Source: Cladocopium goreaui (Eukaryota > Sar > Dinophyceae > Suessiales > Symbiodiniaceae). Taken from it: DNA of 64,000 nt. Where the stretch lies: NCBI GenBank assembly GCA_947184155.2, contig CAMXCT020002735.1, positions 310,001 to 374,000 of the forward strand, written 5' to 3'. This document shows, in pieces, positions 43,101-52,990 of this stretch. The position numbers were made by a program, and so were the translations under genes. Under the pieces are notes generated by a model. It did not search any database. It saw only the letters and a program-made list of their open reading frames with translations, and was not told the origin of the DNA. Position 1 is the stretch's first letter. Each line of letters opens with the position of its first letter.

Positions 43101-46100
43101 TCATTTTCGTTTCCCAATTTCTCCGGGATGCAGGTTCACTTGGCATATTCTGTGGAATTTATAATTCGCAGAGCTGACAGGAGAAGCCTGCGCTTGTCGT
43201 TTCTGGTGGCAGTCCCCGGGGGGGTGACTGTTGGTGACGGTGTGGCAGCCTCGAAAACTCCACCAGACAGAGTCAGAGGGCCAAGAACTCCAACTGGTGT
43301 AGTTCCTGCACGGACGAAAGTTCAGCCAATGCTTGTGACGCCTGTTGAGAACATGGCTCCGCAGACTGCAGAGGCAGGGGGTCAAGAAAGTCATTCGTTC
43401 TTAGTTTGTCAGCGTTTTTCTCTATAGAAAATCTAACTCATACAGAGTCCTTGGCAGGTGAGTTTCTCGGCCATGACGAGCGCAGACCATATGAAGGCCG
43501 CGCAAGATTTTTGGAGCAGCTGCAAAGTGGCAAGATGTGCGATCGTCAGTGTGCTAGATTTCCCCGGTGCTTATTTGCTTTTGGCAGGAGCAGATTTTCA
43601 TATGTCCAGGTACTTGGCATGCTACAAGCATCTGGAGTGGCATACACTGTGATACCCTTGAAAATGTGGAGCGAAACTTTGGAAGAGGACGGCATCAAGT
43701 CTCGGAACGGTTTGGCGAGATAATTTTAAGAAATGAGCAGCTAAACATGTGTTGCTTACACTTCGGTTCGGATTTTCTCCTGACTTGTGCCAGTTTTGTA
43801 ACCAGAGCCAAGGCCTTAAGAATGATAACGTCAGTGTGCTGAGATTTATCCGAGAAAGCGTATGTGAAAAACACCGGACAAAGAAAGATGTTGTTCAAGA
43901 TTATTTCAAGATTATGCATGAATTCGTTACTTTCAAAAATCACTTGTGCTTTTGACATGACGGGGATTCGGAGTCTGGGGAAGAAGACTGCTGGGTACCA
44001 GAGCCTGTGTAGCGACTACAGCACCCAGAAGAAAAAAACTACGCATGGTGCTGGGATGTGCTGGGTATGTGTGTATCTGTGAAGGACTCTTCTACAGTTT
44101 CTATCTCGACGATGCACCAATTAACTGAATCTCCTTACCTTTCTCAAAACGAGTGTTTTCTTGTTTCTCGGGGGCGCAAAGCTCAAAAATCATGGTTTGG
44201 ACAAACTTGGGGGATGACGCGCCAACATGGAGCTGAGAGTAACGAAGCAATGGAAACAAGCCGAGAAGAGTAATAGCGATACGGACCGGGGAGGAGTCGA
44301 TCTCACAACCGTTTCTCAGAACCACTCTTTTCTTGCTTTCTGCTGCTGCAAACTTCAAAATGAAGTGTTTTGAGAAACTTGTCGCGATTAAATGTGTTGG
44401 GTTTCATCACACTTCACTTTGACAAGATAAGCCCCAATGCTTGTACGTGTCGCAGATGGGTCTTTCAGCTGATGAGAAAAAGGCCCCTTGTGCCTGCTTC
44501 TACTCTAAGCCTACATGCCCAACAGTTTTCTCATGCCTGTTTGCGAAGCACCATGTGCTGATAGAACTCAGAAACTCTATTGTTTTGTGTTTTCGCGTTT
44601 GGTTTTGACAAACTTGGGGGATGAGATGATGCGACAACGTGGATCTGAGCGTAACGGCGCAATGGAACCAAGCCGGACAGGGTCACAGCGACACGGACCC
44701 GGGAGGAATCGATCTCACAGCCGTTTCTCGAAACCACTCTTTTCTTGTTTTTTGCTGCTGCAAACCTCAAAATGAATTTGTTTTGAGAAACTGATGATGC
44801 GCCAACATGGAGCTGAGAGTAACCAAGCAATGGAACCAAACCGGGAAGAGTGACAGCGACACGGACCCGGGAAGAAACTGATGGTGCGCCAACGTGGAGC
44901 TGAGGGTTCCGGAGAAGGTTCCGGAGAAGGTCTGGGAGGCTTTGGTGCAGAGCCAGGTCAGGTTCAACATGATTTGCGGCCAATTAATTCACGGAAACCC
45001 GGCTGAGGTGTTTCGAGCGCTTTGCTTCGCAGCACGCTCCAGAAAGATTTGTAAAAATAAAACGTTGCGGCTGTTGGGGATACCACCGAAGCTTATTTTT
45101 TTAAAGTTGACAACATCAAAAACGAAGCAATTCTGCGAGACGTCCTTCAAAAATGGAAAGTTGAGTGCAGAGCTGACGGCCTCGTACCATTGCGTTTTGC
45201 GATTTTTCCAGTCCATCTGTCTGGAACCAAGCCGCGGGAAGAGTAACAGCGACACAGCCCTGGAAGGAATCGATCTCACAACCGTTTCTCAAAACCACTC
45301 TTTTCTTGTTTTCTGCTGCTGCAAACCTCAAAATGCATTGTTTTGAGAAACTGATGATGCGCCAACATGGAGCTGAGAGTAACGAAGCAATGGAACCAAG
45401 CCGGGAAGAGTTATAGCGACACGGACCGGCGAGGAGTCGATCCCACAACCGGTTAGCAAAACCACTCTTCTCTTGCTTTCTGCTCCTGCAACCCTCAAAA
45501 AGACTTGCTTTGAGACACTGATGATGCGCCAACATGGGCGCTGAGAGCAACGAAGCAATGGAACCAAGCTTGGAAGAGTACTAGCGGCACGGACCCGGGA
45601 GGAGTCGATCTCATAACCGTTTCTCAAAACCACTCTTTTCTTGTTTTCTGATGCTGCAAACCTCAAAATGAACTGTTTTGAGAAACTGATGATGCGCCAA
45701 CATGGAGCTGAGAGTAAGGAAGCAATGGAACCAAGCCGGGAAGAGTAATAGCGGCACAGACCCGGGAGGAATCGATCTCATAACCATTTCTCAAAGCCAC
45801 TCTTTTCTTGTTTTCTGCTGCTGCAAACCGCAAAATGAACTGTTTCACTGTTTCAAGAAAGTGATGATGCGCCAACATGGAGCTGAGAGTCACGAAGCAA
45901 TGGAACCAAGCCGGGAAGAGTAACAGCGACACGGGCCCGGGAGGAATCAATCTCACAACCGTTTCTCAAACCACTCTTTTCTTCTCTTGCAGTGCAAACC
46001 TCAAGATGAAGTGTTTTGAGAAATTTGTGCTTAATATTCTATTGCTTTGTGATTTCGCATCGGTCCGGGTCGGGTCGGTCTCGGTCTCGTTCTCGTTCGG

Positions 46101-49100
46101 CGGCAAGCCCGGCGTGCCCGGCGTGCCCGGCGTGCCCGGCGTGCCCTGCATTAAGTTTAATGTGGGAAACCGTTTATGCCTTAAACCATCTCCAATGTTC
46201 CCATGGGTGGTTCCAACCACCCCCTAGTTGGTAGTTGTAAAATTGCAGTGGGTATACCACATTATTTTTTTTCAAGCCGCCATTTCTAGTGAGTTTCCAT
46301 GTTAAGATTTAAACACCATTTCTAGATCATTGACTCTCTGGCAGTCAAACATAGTAATGGACAATCCATTTATAGATCATGTTCCCAGATTTTCCCATTA
46401 AAACATTTTGAAACCGTTTATTTATAGGGGATTTTCAAGTGTCATGTTTGATAGAGGGCCATCATAGTGAAAGCCATGTCTGTTCCAAGATCGGCCTTGA
46501 ATAGCCTCGGACCAAGGCTACAGGGATTTATTTGGCCGAAGAAAAAGCGAAACCTGGAGATCAAAAAATTGTGCTAATGGTGAAATCTATAATGCATAAC
46601 CACCATGTAACCATGATATAACCATTTTACAGCTATCATATAACCATCATACAACCATCATACAGTCATCATACAACCATCATATCATAATCTATGAGCA
46701 TCAGCAATTGCGGATGTTATTGGATAGAATGGGATACAGTGATATATTTCATGGGATATGTTTGAACATGGTGTTTGAAGGTGATTGTAGTCCCAACAAA
46801 AAATACAATTTTGGGAAAAAATGATGAAACCATTGGAATTTGGGGTTCCCAAACACCAAAACTTTGGATTTGGGCAACATGTTTTAATGACATATTTTAT
46901 GCATCGGGATGCTTCAAAATTGGAGCTGAAGACCCTAAGATCAATCTTGTTCCCCTAATATCAAACACCCCCTTAGAAACCATGGTTTAGTAGGGAAATT
47001 CCACATAATTTGGACCATCGAATGGGGGTGTCTAATATTAGGGGCATGGGACCGATGGGATGATTATAGAATTTACGGGGGTGTACTGGTCATGTTTCCT
47101 GGCCAAACCTATGGTGAAGGGTCCCCCGTTTTAAGAAAGGCACATTTGTGAAGGTATAAAGTCGTGTGAAGATGTTATGCTTAACGGGTTACCCTTCGGT
47201 AATCCAACATGGCTATGGAACATCTCTGTAAATAGATGGTTTTAGATAATGGGAAAATCATCTATCAATGGAGGATTTCCATTGCCATGTTTGATTGCCA
47301 GAGGTTTTGCCATCAATTTAAAGTAAACTCACTGGTTAGAGTTCGTATGATTGCGGGATATCCAAGATTGGCTACACTCTGTGTTTCAACATTGGGGATA
47401 CACTAAGCGAATCATCTGAATTGGAGAAAATTTTGAGACACGATAGGTATCCTATTGTCAGAGATTTGTGATTGGGGTATTTCTGGGCCCGTGTCTATAA
47501 TAGGATAGGTGGTAGCAGCCCAGCGTAGTCTGAACCTCTGCCGCGAAGTGCCAGGGAGAAAATCAATAAACCCACGGGGAATTCTCGGGTACCTATGGAA
47601 CATGATTTGCATATATTTCAATTTTGGGTGAGATTGCTTTTTGAATCTATGGCAGTTGCACGACGCATAGGCTACTTTCTATCTCAGTGACAGGGAACAT
47701 GCTTCCACTTCCGGGAGCCTTAGCGCTATGACTGTTGCTTCCATGCGAGTGGGTCTCCTGGTACACTGTTGCTGGATCATGCTGGACCCATGTTTTAGAA
47801 AAATATGTTCGTAAGTCTTTTTGGGGTACCTTGCAGTAGTCAATCATAGCGATGCAATTTGGAAATGTCCCACTTATAGTTGATTTTCCATGATTTTCCC
47901 ATTAAAACCTGCATTTATAGAGGATTTTCCATTAGGTCCTCGATCGATTTTTTGGGGTTCACATGCGTCCAGCGGGTATTCGCCCCGGCAGAAAGTGGCT
48001 GTGGCTATCGCTGAGGAACATTCCATATTTCCAGCAAGCAATGTGGTTGGCCATTGTGACCATGACATCTGTGGCCTGGATTGTCTGAGTGGGCTTAACA
48101 AAAAGGGCGGACAGGTATATCAGGTATTGCTCAGGGCAACTATTGGGTGTCCAAATTTAGTATCCGAGTATTATATATATATGATTATACATGATGTATG
48201 TATATGTACATACGTGCATAATTATACATATATACATGTTATATGTATACCAGTGTAAGTAGTAATTGTGTGTATGTATGTTTATATATGTTTATAATAT
48301 TTTTTGGTCCCGCTGATTACATGTCTCATGTCCATGTTTGGTTGATTGATGTACAGCGAACCCTTTGGGATTTACGGTATGGCGATTGATCACCTTACTA
48401 TTTCCCTTGGTTTGCCGGTGATATTGCGGCTCGTGATTTGCCCCGGGTCTTATCTTGACCTGTCCTATCATGCTTGTGGTTTGGGTGTTTGGGTGTTTGG
48501 GTGTTTCCCCCCGAGGTCTGGGCTGGCTGCACTCCTTAGGTTTTAGGATGGCATCACCTGCTTGGAGGGGATTCATCCGGCAACATTTCTCTCAGCAAAT
48601 CCGACAGGTTGGCTACGGTGATTTTTACCCGGAGACCCTCGCGGGCTACATCGTCGTGTCCATGCTCACTTTTGTCAGCGTGCCGCCTGCCTGCAAGCAG
48701 GCTGCCCTGAGGCCGAAGAGACGGTTCAACCAGCACGGCAAGCTCGAATCTGAAGGCAAAAAATAAAGGTTGAACGAGAGAACATGAGAGTTGGGAGATG
48801 ATCCCGCAAAACAGCTAGAATTCAGAATTCTATACATTCCTTTACCATCCTGATGCCTGGTGCTGCTTAGCGCAGCAAGAAACTCATGTAACATGGAAGT
48901 TCAATTCTTGGATGTTGTGTCCGAAGGAATAAGCTAGAATTTGCTTCTGTAATGTTAAGCTTCGGAACCAAACGCTTCCTGAGAAAGTAGTTTGAGCCGA
49001 AAACGCACCACAAATTATAGATGGTTCATATTAGTGGTTGTTGATGGCCAATAAGCCCTTAGCACCGCCTGATTATATCCAGCGGTTCAGGTTGTTTCTG

Positions 49101-50996
49101 GCTATGCCTGTGGGGATCATTGGCTACGAATTCACCTGTTGCTGGCAGAGTCGTGATCGTGTGCTGTTGATCACCAAAGTTCGCAAATGTCTGGAGAAAT
49201 GGGGCTACAGCGCCAAAGATGTGCCTTGCCTTGGTTTTCGGGGTTGGGTTGTGATGGTTGTGGCGGTTGTGGTTCGTTGGGTGTTCCTTTGTATATATAT
49301 ATATATCGGGGGATTTTAATCTTCGGAGTGTTTGGTTTGCCCGCATGTTGTTTTTAATGATTGGGTTGGGAGGGCGCGTTTGTGGGTTATTGCCTGACGC
49401 TTTGGGCATCCCGCCCTTGAGGAAATCTGAAGGTTTTCAACAAGGAAACCAAGGTAATCCCTTCTCTATAATATGAAACAGCCATCAATACCCCCCCATC
49501 ATAGTCAATAGATCTATATAATTCATTTCAATCCTCTCTCTGTCTCTCTATATGTAATATATATATACCATATAGATCTCATATGAAATCAGGTTTTCGT
49601 GCAGTCGTGCGACTTTACAGCGGGTTGATTGGGAGCTGCAGGGCGGCCACCCCCGGTTTCTCCATCTACCAAAGTGGTGAAAACTTCAAAATGGTTGCTA
49701 CCATCAAGTGCCCATGTATGATAGAGAAATATTTAGAAATACCTGGAATATACAGGGAGAGAGAGATAAATAATGAATTATGGTGAAATATGATCGAAGG
49801 AAGTTTAGAAGTCAAACTTCCGACAATATGGATAGATGGAAAAGCAGAGGTGGGCAGAGTCAGAGAAGAGAAAAGAAGAGAGAAGATCAGAGAAGGAAAA
49901 GAGTCAGAAGATCAGAAGAAAGAAGATGCAGGTGCGCGAACTGTGTGTTTCCAATGGTTTGTGGCTCCGGAGGGTCAAAAAGTAGGCTCGCTAAAGCGAC
50001 GGGTGCGGAGCCATCTGGCCAGATGAGAGATGAAAAATTGCATGCCGTTGTGGCGCGAAGCACATTTCGAAATCAACAGTGTTAAAAACTGACAGGTTCG
50101 GACCACTTTTGGAAGTTGAGATGTTGAAAGGTGCACGCCGTTGTGGCGCGAAGCACATTTGGAAGTCAAAAGGGTTCGGAGCACTTTTGGAGGTTGAGAT
50201 GTTGAAAAAGTGCACGCCCCTTGTGGCGCGAAGCACATTTCAAAGTCAAACTGTACAAAACACACCACGTTCAGAGCACTTTGGAAGTTGAGATGTCGAA
50301 AAAGTGCACGCTGTTGTGGCGAGAAGCACATTTCGAAGTCAGAATGCTGAAAACACCACATGTTCGTGCCACTTCTGGACGTTGAAGCGTCATTTTGTGT
50401 GGCTGGCGCAAGGGATTCTGCACCCTGCCAAAATTGCCAAAAAGTGACAAAAACGTGAGGGTTTTGTAGCATTTCCAAAAACGATGGCAGTGTGTGGATT
50501 TGAAGAGGATCTGCAAAGATGATCAAAGATGCATTTCGCGTGGCATGCGCAATACAAGAGACATGTTCATCAGAGATGCTAGGAGGTCACAGAGTCACAG
50601 CGCTGATTTCCTGAGAGGGGTTGCATTTTGGAGCATCAGATCGTCAGGTTTGCGAAGATGATTTTGCGTGACAGGTGCAGCACTTTGTATGATCTGGCAT
50701 CACTTTTTCGTGGCAGGCGCAGTACTTTAGACAGATGGAGTGGAAAAATCGCAAAACGCATTGGTACGAGGCCGTCAGCTCTGCACTCAACTTTCTACTT
50801 TTGAAGGAAGTCTCGCAGAATTGCTTCGTTTTGATGTTATCAATTTGAAAAATTGAGGAAGTCTCGCAGAATTGCTTCGTTTTTGACGTTGTCAATTTGG
50901 AAAATTGTGGAAGTCTCGCAGAATTGCTTCGCTTTTGACGTTGTCAACTTCGAACATTGAGGAGGTCTCGCAGAATAGCTTCGTTTTCAACCTTGC

Positions 50997-51027
<31 letters not shown>

Positions 51028-52990
51028 TATGACGGATAGGTAGATAGATAGACAACTACAACTGCAACTACGGCGACACTACACTACCACTACAGCTACA
51101 CATATACTACGCTACAGAGCACTAATTAAACTACACTACACCAACTACACTACATTACATTCATTACACTGCACTACGCTACAGTACACTACACTTATTT
51201 CACTTCAACTACACCTACAACTACTATTACTAGATATTACTCCTACAGCTACAACTACATTACATTACACTACACTACACTAATTATACATTTCACTACA
51301 CTACACTAAGACTACAACTACAGCTACAACTACACTACTTTACACATCACTACCCTTCACTAGTTACACTACAACTACAACTACAACCACAACTACAACT
51401 ACAACTACAACTACATTACACTACAATACACCAATTACACTACACCACACTACGCTACACTACACTAACTACAACTACAGCTACAACTACAACTAAACTA
51501 CTTTACCCTACACAACACTAAACTACACTACAGCACACAACGCTACATCACACTACACTACACTACATTACATTACACTACACTCATTACACCACACCAC
51601 AACTACAACTGCAACTGCACAACACTACTTACACTACACTACAACTACAGCTCCACAACACAACTACAACTACAGCTGCGCTAGACCACACTACATCCAG
51701 CAGTTGTGGGTGAGGTGACCACTGCAACCATTGCAACCACTCCAAAAAACACAACTCCAACCACCTTTCGGTTTATCAGTGGATTCGCTCAGCCATCCAT
51801 GCATCACAACAACTCACCTCTCCTATAGTAGCCTATCTTTGCAACTTCCGCCACCGCCTTGTGCGGTACCACTGGTATATATAGAAGAGTATCGTCTAAA
51901 GGGTTGATCTTCTCTAGATTCATGTTGCGTGTTTTGTGAATCCGTTTGTCCAACTACCGAGGTCAGAATCTTATTTGCAGCTCGGCCAGTTGCCATTGTC
52001 TCACCCGAATTGTCGATTTTTTATATAGATTGCATGGTATGGACCACACGGTGTAACCTGCTATGCACTGACAACGGGTAGAGTGTAGAAGGCCTGTGTG
52101 CAGTATGGATATTCCATGTTTTTCCACAGACTGGATAGATTTCTTGTCATTTCAGTAGAAAGGATTGAATCAACCTGGTGCTAGCGGTGCCAGAATGGGA
52201 TCGTACATAGTCGATTTTGTGGAGGTTTCAACGGTATAGTCAGAATGCACTTGTAGGAACCGTAAGATGCATTATACAGAGTTCTACAATGTGTGTGTTT
52301 GGGTCGATTCAAAGACTGTTCAATCTACTTGTATGTCAATCCCATTTCGTACCCAGTTATATGTAGTATATATTGGGATATTCATGGATATATATAATTA
52401 CCCCAGTTGTATATGGGTGTTTAACAACTTTCTGCGATGTACCCTCAGCTAGGGCACAATCTGCCAGTCATGTCTTGGAAATTGATTCTCACCATGATGT
52501 CACCATGAATGATGGGTCGTACGTAGAACCCCCCGTTTAGAAACAATAGTTTTGCTGTATCAGTTACCACTGTAGATGTTACTAGTAGCCGGAAAGATGA
52601 TGGATACCGTAAAGATGTTGGTATGTGTTTAGTGTACACATGGATCGTTGTGCATCTAGAGCACCAATCTGCGTTGGGGGCATGATTCATTCCCATGCTG
52701 GAGAAAGTCGACGGTGACGACTGGAAATATCACCCCAACGTACCCCAACCTTGGTGAAAATGAACCGCCAACGCCAATTTCTTTGTCTGTCAATAGACTA
52801 AATCCTCAAATTATAGGCAATGTGGTAAACTTAATCATAGACCATCCCCCAAAAGATCACTCAACGGATATATTTCTGGCTGGGTATAAAGCCTCCAAAA
52901 CTGGAGCTTTCTGACCCAAGCCCGAGGATTATGTGGATGCAAACGGAGATGGAGATTTAAATCTCAGTGAGTTCATTGAATTGACACTTG
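40073..52990 (+). CDS. voltage-gated-type potassium channel with EF-hand, multi-exon gene (partial)
   Basis: Eight exons join into one reading frame: 40073-40128 (S2), 40787-40865 (S3), 41484-41576 (S4), 42120-42248 (S4-S5 linker and S5), 47936-48070 (pore helix), 48608-48681 (selectivity filter and early S6), 49091-49220 (late S6 and post-S6) and 52921-52990 (EF-hand). The product would be a plasma- or organelle-membrane K+ channel subunit that forms tetramers, opened by voltage through S4 and possibly modulated by Ca2+ through the EF-hand. Decisive evidence is TMTS joined to VGYGDFYPETLAG across an intron, then LFLAMPVGIIGYEF for S6. N-terminal exons (S1 and cytoplasmic region) and any exons after the EF-hand are not established. 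An extra small exon between S5 and the pore, or between S6 and the EF-hand, cannot be excluded. Confidence 0.8.
40277..40381. mobile_element. small TIR element, copy in channel intron
   Basis: The left end CCCTCTGGTAAACG and the right end TTACCATAGGG are flanked by TA on both sides, with TGCTATGTT inside the right arm. It lies between the S2 and S3 exons. The internal part is more diverged than in copies 1 and 2. Confidence 0.75.
40569..40685. mobile_element. small TIR element, diverged copy in channel intron
   Basis: CCCTCTGATAATCTAACACA followed by GCCACAGAAAAT matches the family left arm. The right arm is blurred (CATAGTTAAATGAGC), so the right boundary is approximate. Confidence 0.5.
40787..40865 (+). 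CDS. K+ channel exon: S3 segment
   Basis: The frame reads TYVLDPLNWADMLSVCALPL and then RIAAGF. DPLNWADMLSV is the usual start of S3 (x-D-P-L-N-x-x-D). The exon starts after GGCAG at 40787, or after TTCAG at 40781, both in phase 2. It ends at TTT/GTTTCT in phase 0, which matches the S4 exon. Confidence 0.75.
41484..41576 (+). CDS. K+ channel exon: S4 voltage sensor
   Basis: The acceptor GGCTGCCCCAG/G opens 31 codons ending at the donor TGG/GTGAAG. It reads VLYDPLSEDVLVRIL and then MFVVPLIRFLKLLRHW. R, K and R spaced every third residue (IRFLKLLRH), plus an Arg ten residues earlier, form a short S4. Four basic residues are fewer than the 5-7 of classical Kv channels. Confidence 0.75.
42120..42248 (+). 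CDS. K+ channel exon: S4-S5 linker and S5
   Basis: 129 nt, phase 0/0, acceptor GATCCCAAG, donor GGG/GTGGCT. It reads QGYFEIFRLLIDAFKNSATA followed by LPVLAYIMALITLFG. The pattern of an amphipathic linker ending in N-S-x-x-A-L-P-V-L, then a hydrophobic helix ending L-F-G, is characteristic of the S4-S5 linker and S5 of 6-TM channels. Confidence 0.8.
42249..43133. other. channel intron; GC-rich GGTCCGGGT cluster
   Basis: At 42685-42760 the words GGTCCGGGTCGGGT and GGTCCGGTCCGGGTTC are repeated. The same motif recurs at 46060-46080, beyond the 170-bp tandem array. No further exon was identified. Confidence 0.4.
43134..43427 (+). CDS. candidate coding block, product unknown
   Basis: After TCCGGGATGCAG the frame is open for 97 codons to a TAG. 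It begins VHLAYSVEFIIRRADRRSLR and continues with a Pro/Thr/Val-rich stretch containing TPTGVVPARTKVQPMLV. Composition is coding-like. A donor GGG/GTGACT at about 43224 would shorten it to 90 nt. It lies inside the S5-to-pore intron of the channel on the same strand, so it may be an alternative exon, a nested gene or a pseudo-exon. Confidence 0.35.
   Translation, partial: VHLAYSVEFIIRRADRRSLRLSFLVAVPGGVTVGDGVAASKTPPDRVRGPRTPTGVVPARTKVQPMLVTPVENMAPQTAEAGGQESHSFLVCQRFSL
43449..43664 (+). CDS. candidate coding block, two frames open
   Basis: Two plus-strand frames are both open and both protein-like. One has MTSADHMKAAQDFWSSCKVA and later VLDFPGAYLLLAGADF. The other has RPYEGRARFLEQLQSGKMCD. 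GCAG/GTGAGT at 43452-43462 is also a perfect 5' splice consensus. The true reading and strand use cannot be decided by eye. Confidence 0.25.
44213..46030. repeat. tandem repeat of about 170 bp
   Basis: Units begin GATGATGCGCCAACATGGAG and run through AACGAAGCAATGGAACCAAG, AACCACTCTTTTCTTGTTTT and TGCTGCTGCAAACCTCAAAA to GTTTTGAGAAACT. Copies start near 44213, 44628, 44792 (truncated), 44879 (diverging), about 45225 (5' truncated), 45353, 45519, 45687 and 45863. Between about 44930 and 45220 unrelated sequence interrupts the array. Open frames on both strands across it follow the repeat and are not taken as genes. Confidence 0.9.
45108..45222 (+). repeat. 110-bp block, inverted copy at 50731-50838
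   Basis: This block and the reverse complement of 50731-50838 agree at nearly every position over about 110 bp. In the plus frame it reads NEAILRDVLQKWKVECRADG followed by LVPLRFAIFPVHLS, which is protein-like. It may be an exon or pseudo-exon copied in inverted orientation 5.5 kb away. Confidence 0.8.
46104..46146. repeat. 9-bp repeat (GTGCCCGGC)n
   Basis: Four to five copies of GTGCCCGGC in tandem, giving Pro-Gly-Val triplets in one frame. They sit at the right edge of the 170-bp array after GGTCCGGGTCGGGTCGG. Confidence 0.85.
46333..46458. mobile_element. small TIR element, copy in channel intron
   Basis: The left end CTCTCTGGCAGTCAAACATA and the right end TCATGTTTGATAGAGGG enclose AGATTTTCCCATTAAAAC and TTTATAGGGGATTTTC, the family core. 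The flanking bases have diverged from TA. Confidence 0.75.
46460..47190. other. channel intron, nothing recognised
   Basis: Unique AT-moderate DNA with a short AACCATCATA repeat at 46600-46690. No exon signal. Confidence 0.5.
47192..47304. mobile_element. small TIR element, copy in channel intron
   Basis: The left arm CCCTTCGGTAATCCAACATG and the right arm CCATGTTTGATTGCCAGAGG form inverted repeats. The core has GGGAAAATCATC and GGAGGATTTCCATTG. The bases before the left end are GTTA, so a GT intron start is available at the element edge. Confidence 0.8.
47829..47935. mobile_element. small TIR element whose right end supplies the pore-exon acceptor
   Basis: The left side is GGGGTA, then CCTTGCAGTAGTCAATCATA and GCGATGCAATTTGGAAAT, a diverged family left arm. 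The core GATTTTCCCATTAAAACC and ATTTATAGAGGATTTTCC are intact. It ends CATTAG directly before the pore exon, so the AG used for splicing lies at the element edge. The right arm seems truncated. Confidence 0.7.
47936..48070 (+). CDS. K+ channel exon: pore helix
   Basis: The frame ends RNIPYFQQAMWLAIVTMTS at the donor TCT/GTGGCC in phase 0. IP-x(5)-MW-x-AIVTMTS is the pore helix leading into the filter. The start is less sure: phase 0 after CATTAG (47936), giving a basic, Trp-rich turret RPGRKWLWLSLR, or phase 2 after CGCTGAG (48016), which would need another small exon upstream. Confidence 0.85.
48071..48607 (+). other. K+ channel intron splitting the selectivity filter
   Basis: 537 bp, from GTGGCC to CGACAG, phase 0. 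It separates TMTS from VGYGD. It contains a short AT-rich CATATAC tract and a triple TTTGGGTG repeat (about 48480-48505). Confidence 0.8.
48608..48681 (+). CDS. K+ channel exon: selectivity filter and start of S6
   Basis: Reads VGYGDFYPETLAGYIVVSML and then TFVSV, split before the last base. GYGD is the K+ selectivity signature. Reading on through 48682-48766 would give a Lys/Arg-rich tail ending in TAA, with no complete S6. A GC intron start (GT/GCCGCC) instead joins in phase 2 to LFLAMP in the next exon and restores a normal S6. Reading-through as a truncated isoform is the alternative. Confidence 0.85.
49091..49220 (+). CDS. K+ channel exon: S6 end and post-S6 region
   Basis: After the acceptor CGGTTCAG/G in phase 2 it reads LFLAMPVGIIGYEFTCCWQS and then RDRVLLITKVRKCLEKWGYS. 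AMP-x-GIIG-x-EF followed by W-x-x-RDR is the gate region typical of protist 6-TM K+ channels, and the C-terminal helix ends WGYSAKD. The likely donor is GAT/GTGCCT (phase 0). Confidence 0.85.
50030..50390. repeat. tandem repeat of about 80 bp, four copies
   Basis: Units contain TTGTGGCGCGAAGCACATTT, then a variable part with GTTCGGAGCACTTTTGGAAG and TTGAGATGTTGAAAAAGTGC. Copies begin near 50045, 50127, 50212 and 50304. Minus-strand open frames here (SKCASRHN repeats) follow the repeat unit. Confidence 0.88.
50731..50995 (-). repeat. inverted copy of the 110-bp block plus four tandem copies of its end
   Basis: 50731-50838 is the reverse complement of 45108-45222. Its edge is then repeated about four times with a period near 53-55 bp (GTCTCGCAGAATTGCTTCGT, 50819-50995). 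The tandem copies correspond to the first part of the block as read on the minus strand. Confidence 0.85.
50996..51700. repeat. (GATA/GACA)n followed by CTACA-based satellite
   Basis: A short GATAGATAGACAGACA run (50998-51050) leads into about 650 bp of CTACA, CTACAA and CTACACTA words in irregular order. No coding signal. Confidence 0.9.
51700..52919. other. unique intron sequence, nothing recognised
   Basis: Ordinary-composition DNA without protein-like open blocks or recognisable repeats. Confidence 0.5.
52921..52990 (+). CDS. K+ channel exon: EF-hand Ca2+-binding loop
   Basis: After TTCTGACCCAAG in phase 0 it reads PEDYVDANGDGDLNLSEFIE and then LTL. The loop D-A-N-G-D-G-D-L-N-L-S-E has Asp at loop positions 1 and 5, Asn at 3, Gly at 6 and Glu at 12, so all Ca2+ ligands are present. 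The donor CTTG/GTGACC leaves phase 1, so at least one further exon is expected but was not found. Linkage to the channel is by strand, phase and the known occurrence of EF-hands after S6 in protist K+ channels. Confidence 0.65.

Larger units (their letters stand above)
49221..52920. other. long channel intron with several repeat arrays
   Basis: No further channel exon was found in these 3.7 kb. They contain the arrays at 50030-50390, 50731-50995 and 51000-51700 listed separately, a small AG-rich stretch at 49850-49930, and AT-rich patches. An additional short exon is possible, because the link from WGYSAKD to the EF-hand is shorter than usual. Confidence 0.5.

Noticed and set aside
46074..46227. 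Collagen-like Gly-Pro-Val peptide in plus-strand frames
   Set aside because: It comes from a 9-bp GTGCCCGGC tandem repeat of four to five copies with no protein context on either side.
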